Counted from the first letter of the stretch, positions 1 to 9,474 are shown. The stretch is DNA of 39,976 nucleotides from Bradyrhizobium macuxiense (GCF_001542415.1 NZ_LNCU01000077.1:13393-53368), one strand, 5' to 3'. Made by a program: numbers and translations. The notes: generated by a model not told the origin, from the letters alone.

Positions 1-1431
1 CCAGCCGATCACGACGCCGCTGATCGATATGATCGTGCCGACCAGCGACAGCAGCCAGACCACGATGTCGCGCGACGGGACATAACGCAGCAGCAGCGGG
101 AAATCGAAACTGTGCAGCGCGTTGAAGAGCCAGCGATAGGTGCGGCGTCCGTCGTCACTGCGATCGAGGACCTCGGCGGTGATGGGAGAAATGTGCAGCC
201 AGGTGTGGACCGGATCGTCGAAGCCGACCCGCAGCACCGGAAACTCGCGCTCGTGATGCAGCGTGTACCAGTAAGCATCGGGCTCGTCGATCTGCCGGGA
301 GAACATCATCGCTGCGTCGGGGACGGCGTGGCGCGCGGCGTCGATGATCTCTTCGTGTGACAGACTAATCGGCGCACCCGTCGCTGGGTCGACCAGACTT
401 CGGCGGCCGCTATTGTCGTCCAGCACCATCAATTGGCGTCCGCCGATCCAGACGAAGCGCGCCTCGGCTGCCGGCGTTGGCGGCGTCGATTGGAACGCGG
501 CAACGATGTCAGGCGCGTCGTGACCGCTATACCGAACCGCGATATCCCTCGTCATACCGCGACCCGAGAACGCGTCGCCTGGGTTGAGCGACAGCCAGCC
601 GCTGAACATCCAGGTGAACACGAAGATGCCGCCGATCAGGCCGGCGATGTGATGCCAGGCCATCCAGCCGCGATAGGGCGATACGGCGCCGTGCGCATAA
701 CGGCGCGACAGCCGCAGCCGGAGAACGCCGATCCAGAAGCCTGTGACCGCAACCACGAGGCAGATGCCTGAGATCCACAGCACGACCTGCCGCCACAGCG
801 GACCGTCCTTGCGCAGCACGGTCGGATAGATCCAGTGTGGGATCGAACCGAGCCAGTTCCAGATCCGCTCTTGCCGCGTCGTATCGAGCGCGATCTCGCC
901 GCTACGGGATGAGACGTAGAGCTCCGTGCCGCCACGATCGCCGAGCGCGATCAAATAGAGCGGCCGCAAGGGATCGAAGCGCGCCGTGACAGACCATTGA
1001 TCGCGCGTCACGATCTCGAGCAGATGCGGCTGCACCGCATCAGGGTGATGGGCGGCGATCGCCAGGGCCTGCTCCGGCGTGATGCCGTCAATGATGCTGC
1101 CGTCGACTGCGGAAATGGTAACGGCCCTGCCCTTCCACGGAGTCACCCGATAGACAGGGACATCATTCATCATCGAGAGGCGCAGGTCGCGCGGATAATG
1201 CTCCACGCCGGCGACCGCCATCGCGCGATCCGGCGTGATCTGCACCTTGTTCCAGGAAATGAAGGGGAGCGCGGCAAGGCGCTCCGCGTCGGTCAGCCGC
1301 GGAAAGGCCACGTACATCATGACGAGGCCGGACATGAACCACATCGCAAACAGCAGGCATGTCGCAATGCCGATCCAGCGATGGGCGATGTAGAGCCATC
1401 GCCGTCCTCGCCGGATCAGCGCGCTGCGCAT
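1..1431 (-). CDS. PepSY-associated transmembrane protein (partial, C-terminus off the left edge)
   Basis: The minus-strand frame is open from an ATG at 1431 to base 1 (477 codons, no stop), so the gene continues outside the window. The start is basic and leads into a first membrane segment (about residues 10-40, with the stretch LYIAHRWIGIATCLLFAMWF). A long soluble stretch follows, then a second hydrophobic segment (about residues 225-245) and a third near residues 265-290. Further segments near the truncated end include VVWLLSLVGTIISISGVVIG. This layout is that of the PepSY_TM family, inner-membrane proteins often found beside TonB receptors and in some cases linked to reduction of ferric siderophores. 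The start lies 2 bases after the stop of the receptor gene, so the two are almost certainly co-transcribed from the riboswitch promoter upstream. Family assignment is good; the substrate is unknown. Confidence 0.85.
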   Translation of the reverse strand, partial: MRSALIRRGRRWLYIAHRWIGIATCLLFAMWFMSGLVMMYVAFPRLTDAERLAALPFISWNKVQITPDRAMAVAGVEHYPRDLRLSMMNDVPVYRVTPWKGRAVTISAVDGSIIDGITPEQALAIAAHHPDAVQPHLLEIVTRDQWSVTARFDPLRPLYLIALGDRGGTELYVSSRSGEIALDTTRQERIWNWLGSIPHWIYPTVLRKDGPLWRQVVLWISGICLVVAVTGFWIGVLRLRLSRRYAHGAVSPYRGWMAWHHIAGLIGGIFVFTWMFSGWLSLNPGDAFSGRGMTRDIAVRYSGHDAPDIVAAFQSTPPTPAAEARFVWIGGRQLMVLDDNSGRRSLVDPATGAPISLSHEEIIDAARHAVPDAAMMFSRQIDEPDAYWYTLHHEREFPVLRVGFDDPVHTWLHISPITAEVLDRSDDGRRTYRWLFNALHSFDFPLLLRYVPSRDIVVWLLSLVGTIISISGVVIGW

Positions 1432-1433
1432 GA

Positions 1434-3707
1434 TCAGAACTTCACGTTGAGGGACAGTTCCGCGGTGCGCGGCATGCCCAGGAGCCACTGCCCGGTGCCG
1501 TTCGAGGTCACCGCGTAAACCTTGTCGAACAGATTGTAGACCCGGAGCGCGACCGTGGTGCGGTCATCCGGCTTCCAACTGACACCGCCATTGACCAGGT
1601 TGTAGCCCGGCCGCACCTGGGTGTTGGCAAGATCGGAATACATCTGGCCGACTATCTGCACGCCGCCATAGGCCGACCAATTGGGCGCGAAGCCCCAGGT
1701 CAGCCAGATGTTGGAGACCTGCTGCGGAACGTTGACGGGGACGTTGCCGTCATAGCTGACGATCTTCCCGCCGACCACTTGGCTGTTGTTGTCGTACCTG
1801 GCGCGCAGCACCGCAAGATTGGCGTCGATGCGCCAGCCGTCGTTCAGCGCGAGCCCGACCGATCCCTCGACTCCGCGGGATGATTGCTGACCGATCTGCA
1901 GTGCCAGGCCGCCTGTGGGATTGCTGGGATCAGGAATGGTCAGGCCGGTCTTGACGATCTCATAGGCCGCCAGCGTCCACTCGCCGCGACCGTTCCAGAA
2001 CGATTGCTTGACCCCGATCTCGGTCTGCTTGCCGGTGGCGAGCTGGAAGGTCTTCTGCGTGGTCGACAGCGAAATGAGATTGGTGACCGGATCGACGCCA
2101 ACGGCATATTGGCCGTAGAACGCGAGATTCTTGATCGGCTCATAGACGAGGCCGGCGCGCCAGCTGGTGCCCGACAGCGCGACGTCGAAACTGTTCGACG
2201 GCACCCTGTAATCGGTGCGATCGACCTCGGGCCGGTCGTACCTGACGCCGGTGACGAGCGACAGTTGATCGGTCAGCGACAGCCGGTCCTCGGCAAACAG
2301 CGCGTATTGATTGACGATTGCATTGAAGCCGGGCGAGGTCGGAGACGTGGTTGCAAAGAACGATCCTGGGTCAAAAACGTAAGGGTTGACCGACGATGCA
2401 CCGTTGTAAGGTGAGTTGTTGGTGTGGGTGAAATCGATGTGGTTGACGTCGAAGCCCGTGACGAACTGGTTCGCAAGGCCAAAGATGTGACCGCTGAAGG
2501 TCGTATCCATCCGGTTGCCGAGCTGCTTCTGGTCGTGGAAGATTTCGATGTAGCTGGAGCGATTGATCAGCTGGGTCGCCGGATTCCAGGTGTAGTTTTC
2601 GATGTCGCGCCAGTGCCGCTCGCTGGTCAGGTAGTAGAGCGTGTTGTTGACCTTGATGCCGTCGGCGGCATCCCACTCGGTCTTGAACTGGGTCCAGCCG
2701 TCCTGATAGCGGATCGTGCTGTCCGATGCGTTGTAGCTCTTGAAGCGCAGAGCGTCGACGATTCCGCCGTTGATCACCGGCGTACCGAAATAACGCGACG
2801 GGCTACGGTCGCCATAGTCCTCGGAGAGTGTGAAGGCGAGATTCTCTGATGCCTGCACCCGCACCGCGGCGGAGACCGCCACGTTCGATGTCTTGTCGCG
2901 ATCGACCCAGCCGTCCGACATGTTGCCGGTGGCATTGATGCGGTAGGACACATTGGGATTGATCGGACCGGTGCTGTCCACCGAGAGCCGGCGCGTCATG
3001 TTGCTGTCCAGCGAGACTTCGGCCTCGTTATAGGGCGTGTTGAGCGGCTTCTTCGGGATCACATTGATGACCCCGCCGATCGCGCCTTCGCCGTACAGCA
3101 CCGAGGCCGGTCCGCGCAGCACCTCGATGCGCTGCGTCGACCAGGTGTCGTATGGAAACGTCAGGGTTCCGGAGCCGATATAAAAGCGCGTGCCGTCATA
3201 CAGCGTCATCACCGAATTGCTGCCGGCGAAGCCGCGCGTACTGAACGACAGGCCGCCATTGCCCGGCGCGGGCGTTGCGGTGAAGCCCGCCGCATTCTGC
3301 GTGACGGCATCGAGCACATTATGCTGGCCGCGCTCGGCAATAGTTTCGGACGAGATGGTCTCGACGCTCGCCGGTGTCTGCAAAGGCGTCAGATTGAGGC
3401 GGCTGCCCGTTCCTTCCGACTGGGTGGCGTTGAGGGTCGGCGAAGCCGAAGCGGACGACACAGCGGGCTGGGGCGTACCGTGCGCTCCCGCGTTTGCTGC
3501 CGGGCTCGGCCGAGACCGCGCAGATGCGGTCCTGCTGCTTCGCGCGGCACGTTTCGGTTTGATCGTGTCGGGAGGCGAGACCTGGATGGGATCCAACCTG
3601 GTTGACGGAGCGGTCTGCCCCCAGGCTTCAACCGGCAGCAACAGCGGTGATACTGAACAAACGAGGCCAAGGCGCCATCCGAGCGCTATGGGGAAAGACG
3701 AGGACAT
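1434..3707 (-). CDS. TonB-dependent receptor, siderophore-receptor type, under B12 riboswitch control
   Basis: A 757-residue outer-membrane receptor. It has a signal peptide (cleavage near AWG|Q, about residue 30) and a Ser/Ala/Pro-rich linker at about 35-100. The plug domain starts near the motif TPASVETISSETIAERG and includes VLRGPASVLYGEGAIGGVIN. A 22-strand-type barrel ends in a terminal Phe (NVKF). The plug sequence and length match the TonB-siderophore receptor group (FhuA/FpvA-like) better than classical BtuB, which is about 600 residues. The ATG at 3707 has no clear Shine-Dalgarno sequence but is the only start before an in-frame stop upstream. A cobalamin riboswitch and promoter lie 118 bases upstream on the same strand, so corrinoid-repressed expression is expected. 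Substrates could be a corrinoid, a cobalt chelate or a siderophore; the sequence alone does not decide. Confidence 0.92.
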   Translation of the reverse strand: MSSSFPIALGWRLGLVCSVSPLLLPVEAWGQTAPSTRLDPIQVSPPDTIKPKRAARSSRTASARSRPSPAANAGAHGTPQPAVSSASASPTLNATQSEGTGSRLNLTPLQTPASVETISSETIAERGQHNVLDAVTQNAAGFTATPAPGNGGLSFSTRGFAGSNSVMTLYDGTRFYIGSGTLTFPYDTWSTQRIEVLRGPASVLYGEGAIGGVINVIPKKPLNTPYNEAEVSLDSNMTRRLSVDSTGPINPNVSYRINATGNMSDGWVDRDKTSNVAVSAAVRVQASENLAFTLSEDYGDRSPSRYFGTPVINGGIVDALRFKSYNASDSTIRYQDGWTQFKTEWDAADGIKVNNTLYYLTSERHWRDIENYTWNPATQLINRSSYIEIFHDQKQLGNRMDTTFSGHIFGLANQFVTGFDVNHIDFTHTNNSPYNGASSVNPYVFDPGSFFATTSPTSPGFNAIVNQYALFAEDRLSLTDQLSLVTGVRYDRPEVDRTDYRVPSNSFDVALSGTSWRAGLVYEPIKNLAFYGQYAVGVDPVTNLISLSTTQKTFQLATGKQTEIGVKQSFWNGRGEWTLAAYEIVKTGLTIPDPSNPTGGLALQIGQQSSRGVEGSVGLALNDGWRIDANLAVLRARYDNNSQVVGGKIVSYDGNVPVNVPQQVSNIWLTWGFAPNWSAYGGVQIVGQMYSDLANTQVRPGYNLVNGGVSWKPDDRTTVALRVYNLFDKVYAVTSNGTGQWLLGMPRTAELSLNVKF

Positions 3708-3824
3708 GAAAGGACTCGCGGTTAACGTGGCACGTCACCGCGAACGCGGACACCGCATGCCGCAAGGCAATGCGCCGACCCCCACCAGGACGCCCCCGCC
3801 CGATGTGCTCGCGTGTGACCACGA

Positions 3825-3997
3825 CTGACGGCAGGTCTCCTGGCTCACGGGTTATCGCCTGTCGACGCCTTCCCGGGCCGCTTGGCCCAGTGGCAAATTG
3901 ACGAAAGGCTCGCCGTTTACAGTTGCGGGGACAGCTGCGGCCTTGAGCTCGCGCCCGCACCGCATTCCCTTTTGATCTCCCGAAGGAGAACCGTCGC
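3825..3997 (-). promoter_or_regulatory. Cobalamin (B12) riboswitch for the TonB receptor operon
   Basis: Read on the minus strand, the segment shows the conserved order of an adenosylcobalamin aptamer. First comes a short hairpin (GGTTCTCC...GGAGATC), then the core AAAAGGGAATGCGGTG, then GCTGTCCCCGCAACTGTAA. The B12 box GCCAGGAGACCTGCCGTCAG follows at 3825-3844. It starts a few bases after a good promoter and ends 118 bases before the receptor ATG. Known members repress downstream genes when adenosylcobalamin is bound. I see no poly-U terminator before the ATG, so control at translation is more likely (inference). Confidence 0.95.
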
Positions 3998-4001
3998 GAT
4001 C

Positions 4002-4031
4002 AAGATAGTTTCATTTGGAAATAACTGTCAA
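4002..4031 (-). promoter_or_regulatory. Sigma-70-type promoter for the riboswitch-receptor transcript
   Basis: The minus strand has TTGACA (4026-4031), an 18-base spacer and TATCTT (4002-4007). Transcription would begin about 3995, right at the 5' edge of the cobalamin aptamer. The match to consensus and the position agree with each other, which makes this one of the better promoter calls in the window. Confidence 0.75.
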
Positions 4032-4089
4032 TAACGCGCCCGCCGACGCGACAAACCAGAGTGCTCGCGTAGTGGCGCGCGCATGTTGT

Positions 4090-4722
4090 TCAGCGCCGGA
4101 CCGTGAACTCGCTCGAATTTCGCCGCGACTCCCACTTGGCCTGCTCAAGCTCCGGCCTGTCACACTCTGTTTCAGGATACCCGATGCAGAGATAGCCGAT
4201 GAACTTCCAGGCCTCCGGCACATCAAGAATGTCGTGGATGCGAATCGGATTGAGGATCGACACCCAGCCGAGCCCAATGCCTTCGGCGCGCGCGGCAAGC
4301 CACATCGAGCAGATGGCAGCCACCACGGAATATTCTGTCGTTTCGGGCATCGTCGCACGCCCGAGGCCGGAGCCGATGGTGCTCGTCTTTTCCGCGAACA
4401 CAGCCAGATGGCCGGGTGCATCCTCCAGGCCGGAAAGTTTCAGGGCCGCGTACAGCGCCGCGCGCTCACCCGAATAGGACTGCAAGGCATCGGCATTGCA
4501 GGCCCTGAAGTCCTCAATGACAGCAAGGCGCCTCGCTTTGTCCTCGACGATGACGAACCTCCATGGCTGGCTCAGTCCGACCGACGGCGACAGGCAGGCC
4601 GTGTCGATCAATCGCTCCAGCGTGCCGTCCGGCAGCGGATCCCTTCGAAAGCGCCGCACGTCGCGGCGCCACACGAATAATTCGTGCAGTTGCCGGCGAA
4701 ACGTATCGTCGAAGGAGATCAT
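4090..4722 (-). CDS. bluB: 5,6-dimethylbenzimidazole synthase BluB
   Basis: A 210-residue nitroreductase-fold flavoprotein. BluB enzymes cut reduced FMN with oxygen to make dimethylbenzimidazole, the lower ligand of cobalamin. Visible family marks are the N-terminal RRDVRRFR (flavin phosphate contact and the catalytic Asp region), SPSVGLSQPWRFV, MPETTEYSVVAAICSMWLAA, and the near-C-terminal GWVSILNP. Length fits the family. The gene starts 19 bases after the end of cobP, so they form an operon on the minus strand. The riboswitch lies downstream of its stop and cannot control it in cis. The oxygen requirement agrees with the aerobic cob pathway in the rest of the cluster. Confidence 0.95.
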   Translation of the reverse strand: MISFDDTFRRQLHELFVWRRDVRRFRRDPLPDGTLERLIDTACLSPSVGLSQPWRFVIVEDKARRLAVIEDFRACNADALQSYSGERAALYAALKLSGLEDAPGHLAVFAEKTSTIGSGLGRATMPETTEYSVVAAICSMWLAARAEGIGLGWVSILNPIRIHDILDVPEAWKFIGYLCIGYPETECDRPELEQAKWESRRNSSEFTVRR

Positions 4723-4741
4723 CAGCGTCGTCGTCCCATCT

Positions 4742-5245
4742 TCATTTGAGCTTCATCGGCAAGCCCGCCACGACGAATTCAACTTCGTCGGCGACGCCGG
4801 CAATCGTCTGATTCATGAGACCGGCGGCGTCGCGAAAGAGACGTGCCAACGCATTGTCGGGCACGATGCCAAGGCCGACCTCGTTGGTGACCAGGACGAC
4901 CGGGCTATGCTGGCGCGGCAACACATCGGCAAGACGCGTAACCTCCTGCGACCAGTCGCGCTCCGCATGGAGAAGATTTGACAGCCAGAGCGTAAGGCAA
5001 TCGACGAGCCGTGCGCCGCCACCGTCAGTTTCAGTGAGCATCTCGACAAGATCGAGCGGCACCTCCCGCTCGATCCAGTCGCGGCCGCGCCGCGCCCGGT
5101 GCCGCGCGATGCGCTCGTCCATTTCCGCATCGAGCGCTTCCGCCGTCGCGATATAGACGGGCTGCGCGGGAAAAGAGCGCGCGCGGACTTCGGCGCGCCG
5201 GCTCTTTCCCGATCGGGCCCCGCCCGTTATCAAAATGACGGCCAT
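4742..5245 (-). CDS. cobP: Bifunctional adenosylcobinamide kinase / adenosylcobinamide-phosphate guanylyltransferase
   Basis: A 167-residue protein (CobP in Pseudomonas denitrificans naming, CobU in enteric naming). It phosphorylates adenosylcobinamide and transfers GMP from GTP, giving GDP-cobinamide. The P-loop GGARSGKSRRAE is at residues 8-19. Other family motifs are YIATAEALDAEMDERIARHR (residues 32-51), LVDCLTLWLSNLL and VTNEVGLGIVPDN. An upstream ATG at 5293 would add 16 residues without family character. I chose the ATG at 5245 because GGAG sits six bases before it; the ATG at 5248 is also possible. The gene is divergent from cobD with 125 bases between them, which must hold promoters for both directions, though I see no strong consensus there. 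Confidence 0.94.
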   Translation of the reverse strand: MAVILITGGARSGKSRRAEVRARSFPAQPVYIATAEALDAEMDERIARHRARRGRDWIEREVPLDLVEMLTETDGGGARLVDCLTLWLSNLLHAERDWSQEVTRLADVLPRQHSPVVLVTNEVGLGIVPDNALARLFRDAAGLMNQTIAGVADEVEFVVAGLPMKLK

Positions 5246-5370
5246 CATGATCTCCTGTCGCCAGCAGTAACCACCAAACGCGGTGAAAGACAAAGCCGAA
5301 TTCGGTCGCGCAGGGCTTGCGCTCGCTCAATGTCTTGCGCATCAGGGGAGATCGAGGCGGGAGAGTGTGC

Positions 5371-6312
5371 GTGAGTTTTGCGGGAGCGATGGCGGTGGCA
5401 ATGGCGGTGGACGCCCTGATCGGCTGGCCGGTGTGGCTGTTCGCGCGCATCGGTCATCCCGTGACCTGGCTCGGCCGGCTGATCAATGCCGTCGATACCG
5501 CGTGGAACCGGACGTCTGCCCCGCCTGCGCTGCGTCGCGCGGCCGGCATTGCGGCTGCGATCCTGGTGATAGCGCTGGCAGCGGCGCTCGCCTGGACCAT
5601 TCAAATCGCACTCCCCGCAGGCTGGACCCGCATCGTCCTGGTCGGAATTCTGGCCTGGCCGCTGGTTGCGTTGCGCTCGCTCCATGACCATGTCGCCGCG
5701 GTCGCTAATCCGCTGGCGTCCGGCGATCTCGCCGGCGCGCGCGCTGCGGTTTCACTCATCGTCGGACGCGATCCCGCCACGCTCGATGACGCCGGCATTG
5801 CGCGCGCGACGATCGAGAGCCTTGCCGAGAATTCCTCCGACGGCATCGTGGCACCGGTGTTCTGGGGCGCGTTGTTCGGGCTGCCCGGCATCGCCGGCTA
5901 CAAGGCAATCAATACACTGGACTCCATGATCGGCCATCGCACCGAGCGGCACGAGGCTTTCGGCTGGGCCGCCGCGCGCATCGATGATCTCGCCAATCTG
6001 ATCCCGGCGCGCCTCACCGGTCTGCTTTTCGTGCTGCTTGCGCCCAAGCCTTCGCAGGCATGGTCGTGCATGCTGCGCGATGCGAGGAGCCATCGCTCGC
6101 CGAACGCCGGCTGGCCGGAAGCCGCCATGGCCGGCGCGATCGGCGTGCGGCTGAGCGGTCCGCGCATCTACCACGGCAGCACGGCGAATGAGCCTTGGCT
6201 GAACGAGGGCGCGCGCGATCCTGCCGCCACGGATATTCGCCGCGGATTGAAACTCTATCGTCGCGCCATGATGCTGTTGGCTGGGGTGCTTGCGCTCCTG
6301 GCCTTCGCGTGA
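5371..6312 (+). CDS. cobD: Adenosylcobinamide-phosphate synthase CobD (CbiB)
   Basis: A 313-residue integral membrane protein that joins cobyric acid to (R)-1-amino-2-propanol or its phosphate. Family marks are DALIGWP near the start, RIGHPVTWLGRLI, the cytoplasmic motif IESLAENSSDGIVAP and GYKAINTLDSMIGHR, and DDLANLIPARLTGLL. Several hydrophobic segments are clear (about residues 50-70, 75-95, 205-225, 295-313). The GTG at 5371 has GGGAG seven bases before it. A GTG at 5365, an ATG at 5389 or the longer ATG at 5317 are alternatives. cobC follows after 11 bases, and its product makes the aminopropanol phosphate that CobD uses. Confidence 0.93.
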   Translation: MSFAGAMAVAMAVDALIGWPVWLFARIGHPVTWLGRLINAVDTAWNRTSAPPALRRAAGIAAAILVIALAAALAWTIQIALPAGWTRIVLVGILAWPLVALRSLHDHVAAVANPLASGDLAGARAAVSLIVGRDPATLDDAGIARATIESLAENSSDGIVAPVFWGALFGLPGIAGYKAINTLDSMIGHRTERHEAFGWAAARIDDLANLIPARLTGLLFVLLAPKPSQAWSCMLRDARSHRSPNAGWPEAAMAGAIGVRLSGPRIYHGSTANEPWLNEGARDPAATDIRRGLKLYRRAMMLLAGVLALLAFA

Positions 6313-6323
6313 AGGAGCCACAA

Positions 6324-7289
6324 ATGCGTGAGCATGGTGGAAATCTCGACGTCGCCCAGCGGACGTTTGGCGGCCAGCCGAACGACTGGATCGACCTGTC
6401 GACGGGAATCAACCGGCTGCCCTATCCCTCAGTCGACGTGGAGCCGCGACTGTGGAGCGCGTTGCCGTCGCGATCAGACATCGAATCGCTGCATGAGGCG
6501 GCACAGCGCGCTTATGCCACCGATGCGCCGATCGTGGCGCTGGGCGGCGCGCAGGGGGCGATTCAGTTACTACCGCATCTGTCATCGCGTGGCCGGGCGC
6601 GCATCCTTGCGCCGACCTACAATGAGTACGCCGCGATTCTCTCGGCCTCCGGCTGGGACGTCACGGAGGTTTCCGATCTCCAAGCACTCGCTGGCGCCGA
6701 TCTCGCCGTGGTCGTCAATCCCAACAATCCCGATGGGAGACGCCACGATCGCGGCGAGTTGCTCGCGCTTCTGCCGCGCCTCGGCCGACTCGTGATCGAC
6801 GAGAGTTTCGCCGACGCCGCCCCGGACCTGTCGCTTGCTTCAGAGGCTGGCCGGGAGGGATTGTTGATCCTGCGTTCGTTCGGAAAATTCTACGGCCTGG
6901 CCGGCCTGCGGCTCGGCTTTGCGATCGGCTGCGAGCGAGACATCACCGCGCTTGCCGCGCAGACCGGTCCATGGCCGGTGTCAGGCGCCGCGATTGCGAT
7001 CGGGCGCCGCGCCTTGCGCGATGATGCCTGGAAAGCCGCGACGTCAACGCGTCTGGCGAGCGATTGCCTCAGGCTCGATGCAGCGGTGCGATCGCAGGGC
7101 TGGACGCTGGTCGGCGGCACGGCCTTATTCCGGCTCTATGAAACCGGTGACGCTCTCGCCGCGCAGGAGAAGCTGGCGCGTCGTCAGATCTGGTCGCGCG
7201 TCTTCCAGCAACGGCCGGGATGGCTGCGCCTCGGCCTGCCCGGAAGCGAAACAGAATGGTCCCGCCTTGCCGCGGTGTTGTCGCGCTGA
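6324..7289 (+). CDS. cobC: L-threonine-O-3-phosphate decarboxylase CobC
   Basis: A 321-residue fold-type I PLP enzyme. It decarboxylates threonine phosphate to (R)-1-amino-2-propanol phosphate, the linker to the nucleotide loop of cobalamin. The N-terminal EHGGNLDVAQRTFGG and DWIDLSTGINRLPYP are typical of the family. The PLP-binding lysine is K188 in RSFGKFYGLAGLRLGF, and NPNNPDGR contacts the cofactor. The ATG at 6324 is preceded by GAAGGAG; a longer frame from 6195 runs into cobD and lacks family features. It converges with cobQ, with only 5 bases between the two stop codons. Confidence 0.94.
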   Translation: MREHGGNLDVAQRTFGGQPNDWIDLSTGINRLPYPSVDVEPRLWSALPSRSDIESLHEAAQRAYATDAPIVALGGAQGAIQLLPHLSSRGRARILAPTYNEYAAILSASGWDVTEVSDLQALAGADLAVVVNPNNPDGRRHDRGELLALLPRLGRLVIDESFADAAPDLSLASEAGREGLLILRSFGKFYGLAGLRLGFAIGCERDITALAAQTGPWPVSGAAIAIGRRALRDDAWKAATSTRLASDCLRLDAAVRSQGWTLVGGTALFRLYETGDALAAQEKLARRQIWSRVFQQRPGWLRLGLPGSETEWSRLAAVLSR

Positions 7290-7294
7290 AAATC

Positions 7295-8743
7295 CTAGCG
7301 CGCCAGCGCAAGCAATCCGTCGACATCGAGATACGCTTCGATGTAATCGGCGAGCGCATCGAGCGCGCCATCGACCTTGGCGCCGTACGCCTGGTCTGAG
7401 GCAGGAATGTCCAGTTGCGCAAGGAAGGCCTTGCGAAATTCGTCCGACGCGAACAGGCCGTGCAGATAGCTGCCGTGGATCCGTCCATCGACCGACACAG
7501 CGCCTTCCGGCGCGCCGTCGACCGATGCGAATGGCCGGGCTCGATCCGGGCCGTCGGTCTGCCCGATGTGAATCTCGTAGGCGCTGATCGATTGATCGCT
7601 GGCGGCATGAACGGCGGCGACGCGGGTCAGCGTCTTCTGCTCGGTCATGACCGTCGTGACATCAAGAAGTCCGAGGCCGCGCGTATCGCCGGCGGGACCT
7701 TCGATCCCATCAGGATCGGCGACGCTCTGCCCGAGCATCTGGTATCCGCCGCACAGGCCCAGCACGTGGCCGCCGCGGCGATGATGCGCCAGCAGATCGA
7801 TGTCCCAACCCTGCGCACGCAGAAAGGCAAGATCGCCGCGGGTGGATTTCGAGCCGGGCACGATAACGAGTCTGGCATCGCCCGGGATTGCCTCGCCGGG
7901 ACGCACCATCACGAGATCGACACCGGGCTCGAGCTTCAAGGGATCGAGATCGTCGAAATTGGCGATGCGCGACAACGCAAGAAAAGCGATCTTGCACTGG
8001 CTGGGCTTACGCGCATCGCCGAGCCCGAGCGCATCCTCGGCCGGTAGTTCGCCGGCGCGGACGAACCAGGGCAGCACGCCGAACCCACGCCACGAGGTAC
8101 GCGCTTCGATCAGCCGGTAGCCGTCGTCAAACAGCGTCGGATCGCCACGGAACTTGTTGATGATGAAGCCGCGGATCATCGCGGCGTCGTCGGGATCGAT
8201 CACCGTCTTGATGCCGACCAGCTGCGCGATCACGCCGCCGCGGTCGATATCGCCGACCAGCACGACCGGAACGCCGGCCCTGCGGGCAAAGCCCATATTG
8301 GCGATGTCGGCCTTGCGCAGATTGACTTCGGCGGGGCTGCCGGCGCCCTCGACCAGCACCAGATCGGCGCGCTCCTTCAGCCGCGCGAAACTCTCCAGCA
8401 CCGCGCCCATCAGCGACGGCTTCATCACCGCGTATTCACGGGCGCGAGCGGTCGCGACACGCTTGCCCTGCACGATGATCTGCGCGCCGACATCGGTCTC
8501 CGGCTTCAGCAGCACCGGGTTCATGTCGGTGTGCGGCTCGACGCCGGCGGCAAGCGCCTGCAGTGCCTGCGCGCGTCCGATCTCGCCGCCGTCGACGGTC
8601 ACTGCCGCGTTGTTCGACATGTTCTGCGGCTTGAAGGGCTGCGCGCGCAGCCCGCGTCGCTTGGCTGCGCGCGCGAGGCCCGCGACGATCAGCGACTTGC
8701 CGACGTCCGAGCCCGCTCCCTGGATCATCAATGCGCGTGCCAT
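7295..8743 (-). CDS. cobQ: Cobyric acid synthase CobQ
   Basis: A 482-residue glutamine-dependent amidotransferase that amidates carboxylates b, d, e and g of adenosylcobyrinic acid a,c-diamide. The N-terminal dethiobiotin-synthase-like ATP domain has [17 protein letters not shown] (P-loop variant, residues 6-22) and [10 protein letters not shown]. The C-terminal class I glutaminase domain has its nucleophile C331 in [10 protein letters not shown] and the catalytic His in GSYLHGLF. Length fits the family. It lies 25 bases after cobO, whose product adenosylates its substrate, and both are read on the minus strand. Confidence 0.96.
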   Translation of the reverse strand: MARALMIQGAGSDVGKSLIVAGLARAAKRRGLRAQPFKPQNMSNNAAVTVDGGEIGRAQALQALAAGVEPHTDMNPVLLKPETDVGAQIIVQGKRVATARAREYAVMKPSLMGAVLESFARLKERADLVLVEGAGSPAEVNLRKADIANMGFARRAGVPVVLVGDIDRGGVIAQLVGIKTVIDPDDAAMIRGFIINKFRGDPTLFDDGYRLIEARTSWRGFGVLPWFVRAGELPAEDALGLGDARKPSQCKIAFLALSRIANFDDLDPLKLEPGVDLVMVRPGEAIPGDARLVIVPGSKSTRGDLAFLRAQGWDIDLLAHHRRGGHVLGLCGGYQMLGQSVADPDGIEGPAGDTRGLGLLDVTTVMTEQKTLTRVAAVHAASDQSISAYEIHIGQTDGPDRARPFASVDGAPEGAVSVDGRIHGSYLHGLFASDEFRKAFLAQLDIPASDQAYGAKVDGALDALADYIEAYLDVDGLLALAR

Positions 8744-8768
8744 CGCGTCTGCTTGCCTGGCTATACCG

Positions 8769-9422
8769 TCAAAATTCGACGCCCGGCTGCGCCTTGATGC
8801 CGGAGCGGAATGGATGCTTCACCAGCGTCATCTCGGTGACGAGGTCGGCGATCTCGATCAGCTCCTCCCTGGCGTTGCGCCCGGTGAGCACGACATGGGT
8901 CATCGGAGGCTTCGACGTCTTCAGGAATTCGATGACGTCGGCGATCGCCAGATAGTCGTAGCGAAGCGCGATGTTGATCTCGTCGAGCACGACCATGCGC
9001 AAGGTGGGATCCGAGATCAGCTGCTTGGCCTTTTCCCAGCCGGCCTGCGCTGCAGCGATGTCGCGGCTACGATCCTGGGTTTCCCAGGTGAAGCCCTCGC
9101 CCATCGCGTGGAATTGGCAGAGATCGCCGAAATGCCCGGTCAACAGACGGCGCTCGCCGGTATCCCAGGCGCCCTTGATGAACTGCACCACCGCGCAGGG
9201 AAAGCCATGGGCCACACAGCGGACGATCATGCCGAAGGCCGAGGATGATTTTCCCTTGCCCGCGCCCGTATGAACGATGATCAATCCCTTCTCACCGCTC
9301 TTGGTCGCCATGATCTTGTCACGTGCGGCCTTCTTCTTGGCCATCTTGGTGGCATGGCGCTCGTCCAGCGCAGCCTCGGAGCCACCAGCTTCGTTCTCGG
9401 TGGCGTCTGGTTCGGACATCAT
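8769..9422 (-). CDS. cobO: Cob(I)yrinic acid a,c-diamide adenosyltransferase CobO
   Basis: A 217-residue CobA/CobO/BtuR-type adenosyltransferase that puts the adenosyl group on cob(I)alamin precursors using ATP. The P-loop [10 protein letters not shown] is at 51-60. Further marks are [15 protein letters not shown], the acidic motif [15 protein letters not shown], and [23 protein letters not shown]. The first 45 residues are a Lys- and Ala-rich extension, common in alphaproteobacterial copies. The ATG at 9422 has GAAGGAA six bases before it; an adjacent ATG at 9419 is possible. It is divergent from the riboswitch-led cob operon. Confidence 0.95.
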   Translation of the reverse strand: MMSEPDATENEAGGSEAALDERHATKMAKKKAARDKIMATKSGEKGLIIVHTGAGKGKSSSAFGMIVRCVAHGFPCAVVQFIKGAWDTGERRLLTGHFGDLCQFHAMGEGFTWETQDRSRDIAAAQAGWEKAKQLISDPTLRMVVLDEINIALRYDYLAIADVIEFLKTSKPPMTHVVLTGRNAREELIEIADLVTEMTLVKHPFRSGIKAQPGVEF

Positions 9423-9438
9423 CCGGCGTTCCTTCGGC

Positions 9439-9467
9439 TTGACAAGTTCTGGGCTTGGACGAATGGT
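9439..9467 (+). promoter_or_regulatory. Possible promoter of the riboswitch-led cob operon
   Basis: TTGACA at 9439-9444 is a perfect -35 element. Seventeen bases later, AATGGT (9462-9467) is a poor -10 element. Initiation near 9474 would place the 5' end at the start of the cobalamin aptamer, which supports the call. Confidence 0.45.
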
Positions 9468-9474
9468 GGGCCCA

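Noticed and set aside
3825..3997. The first riboswitch as a regulator of bluB and cobP
   Set aside because: It lies downstream of both genes on the same strand and points towards the receptor.
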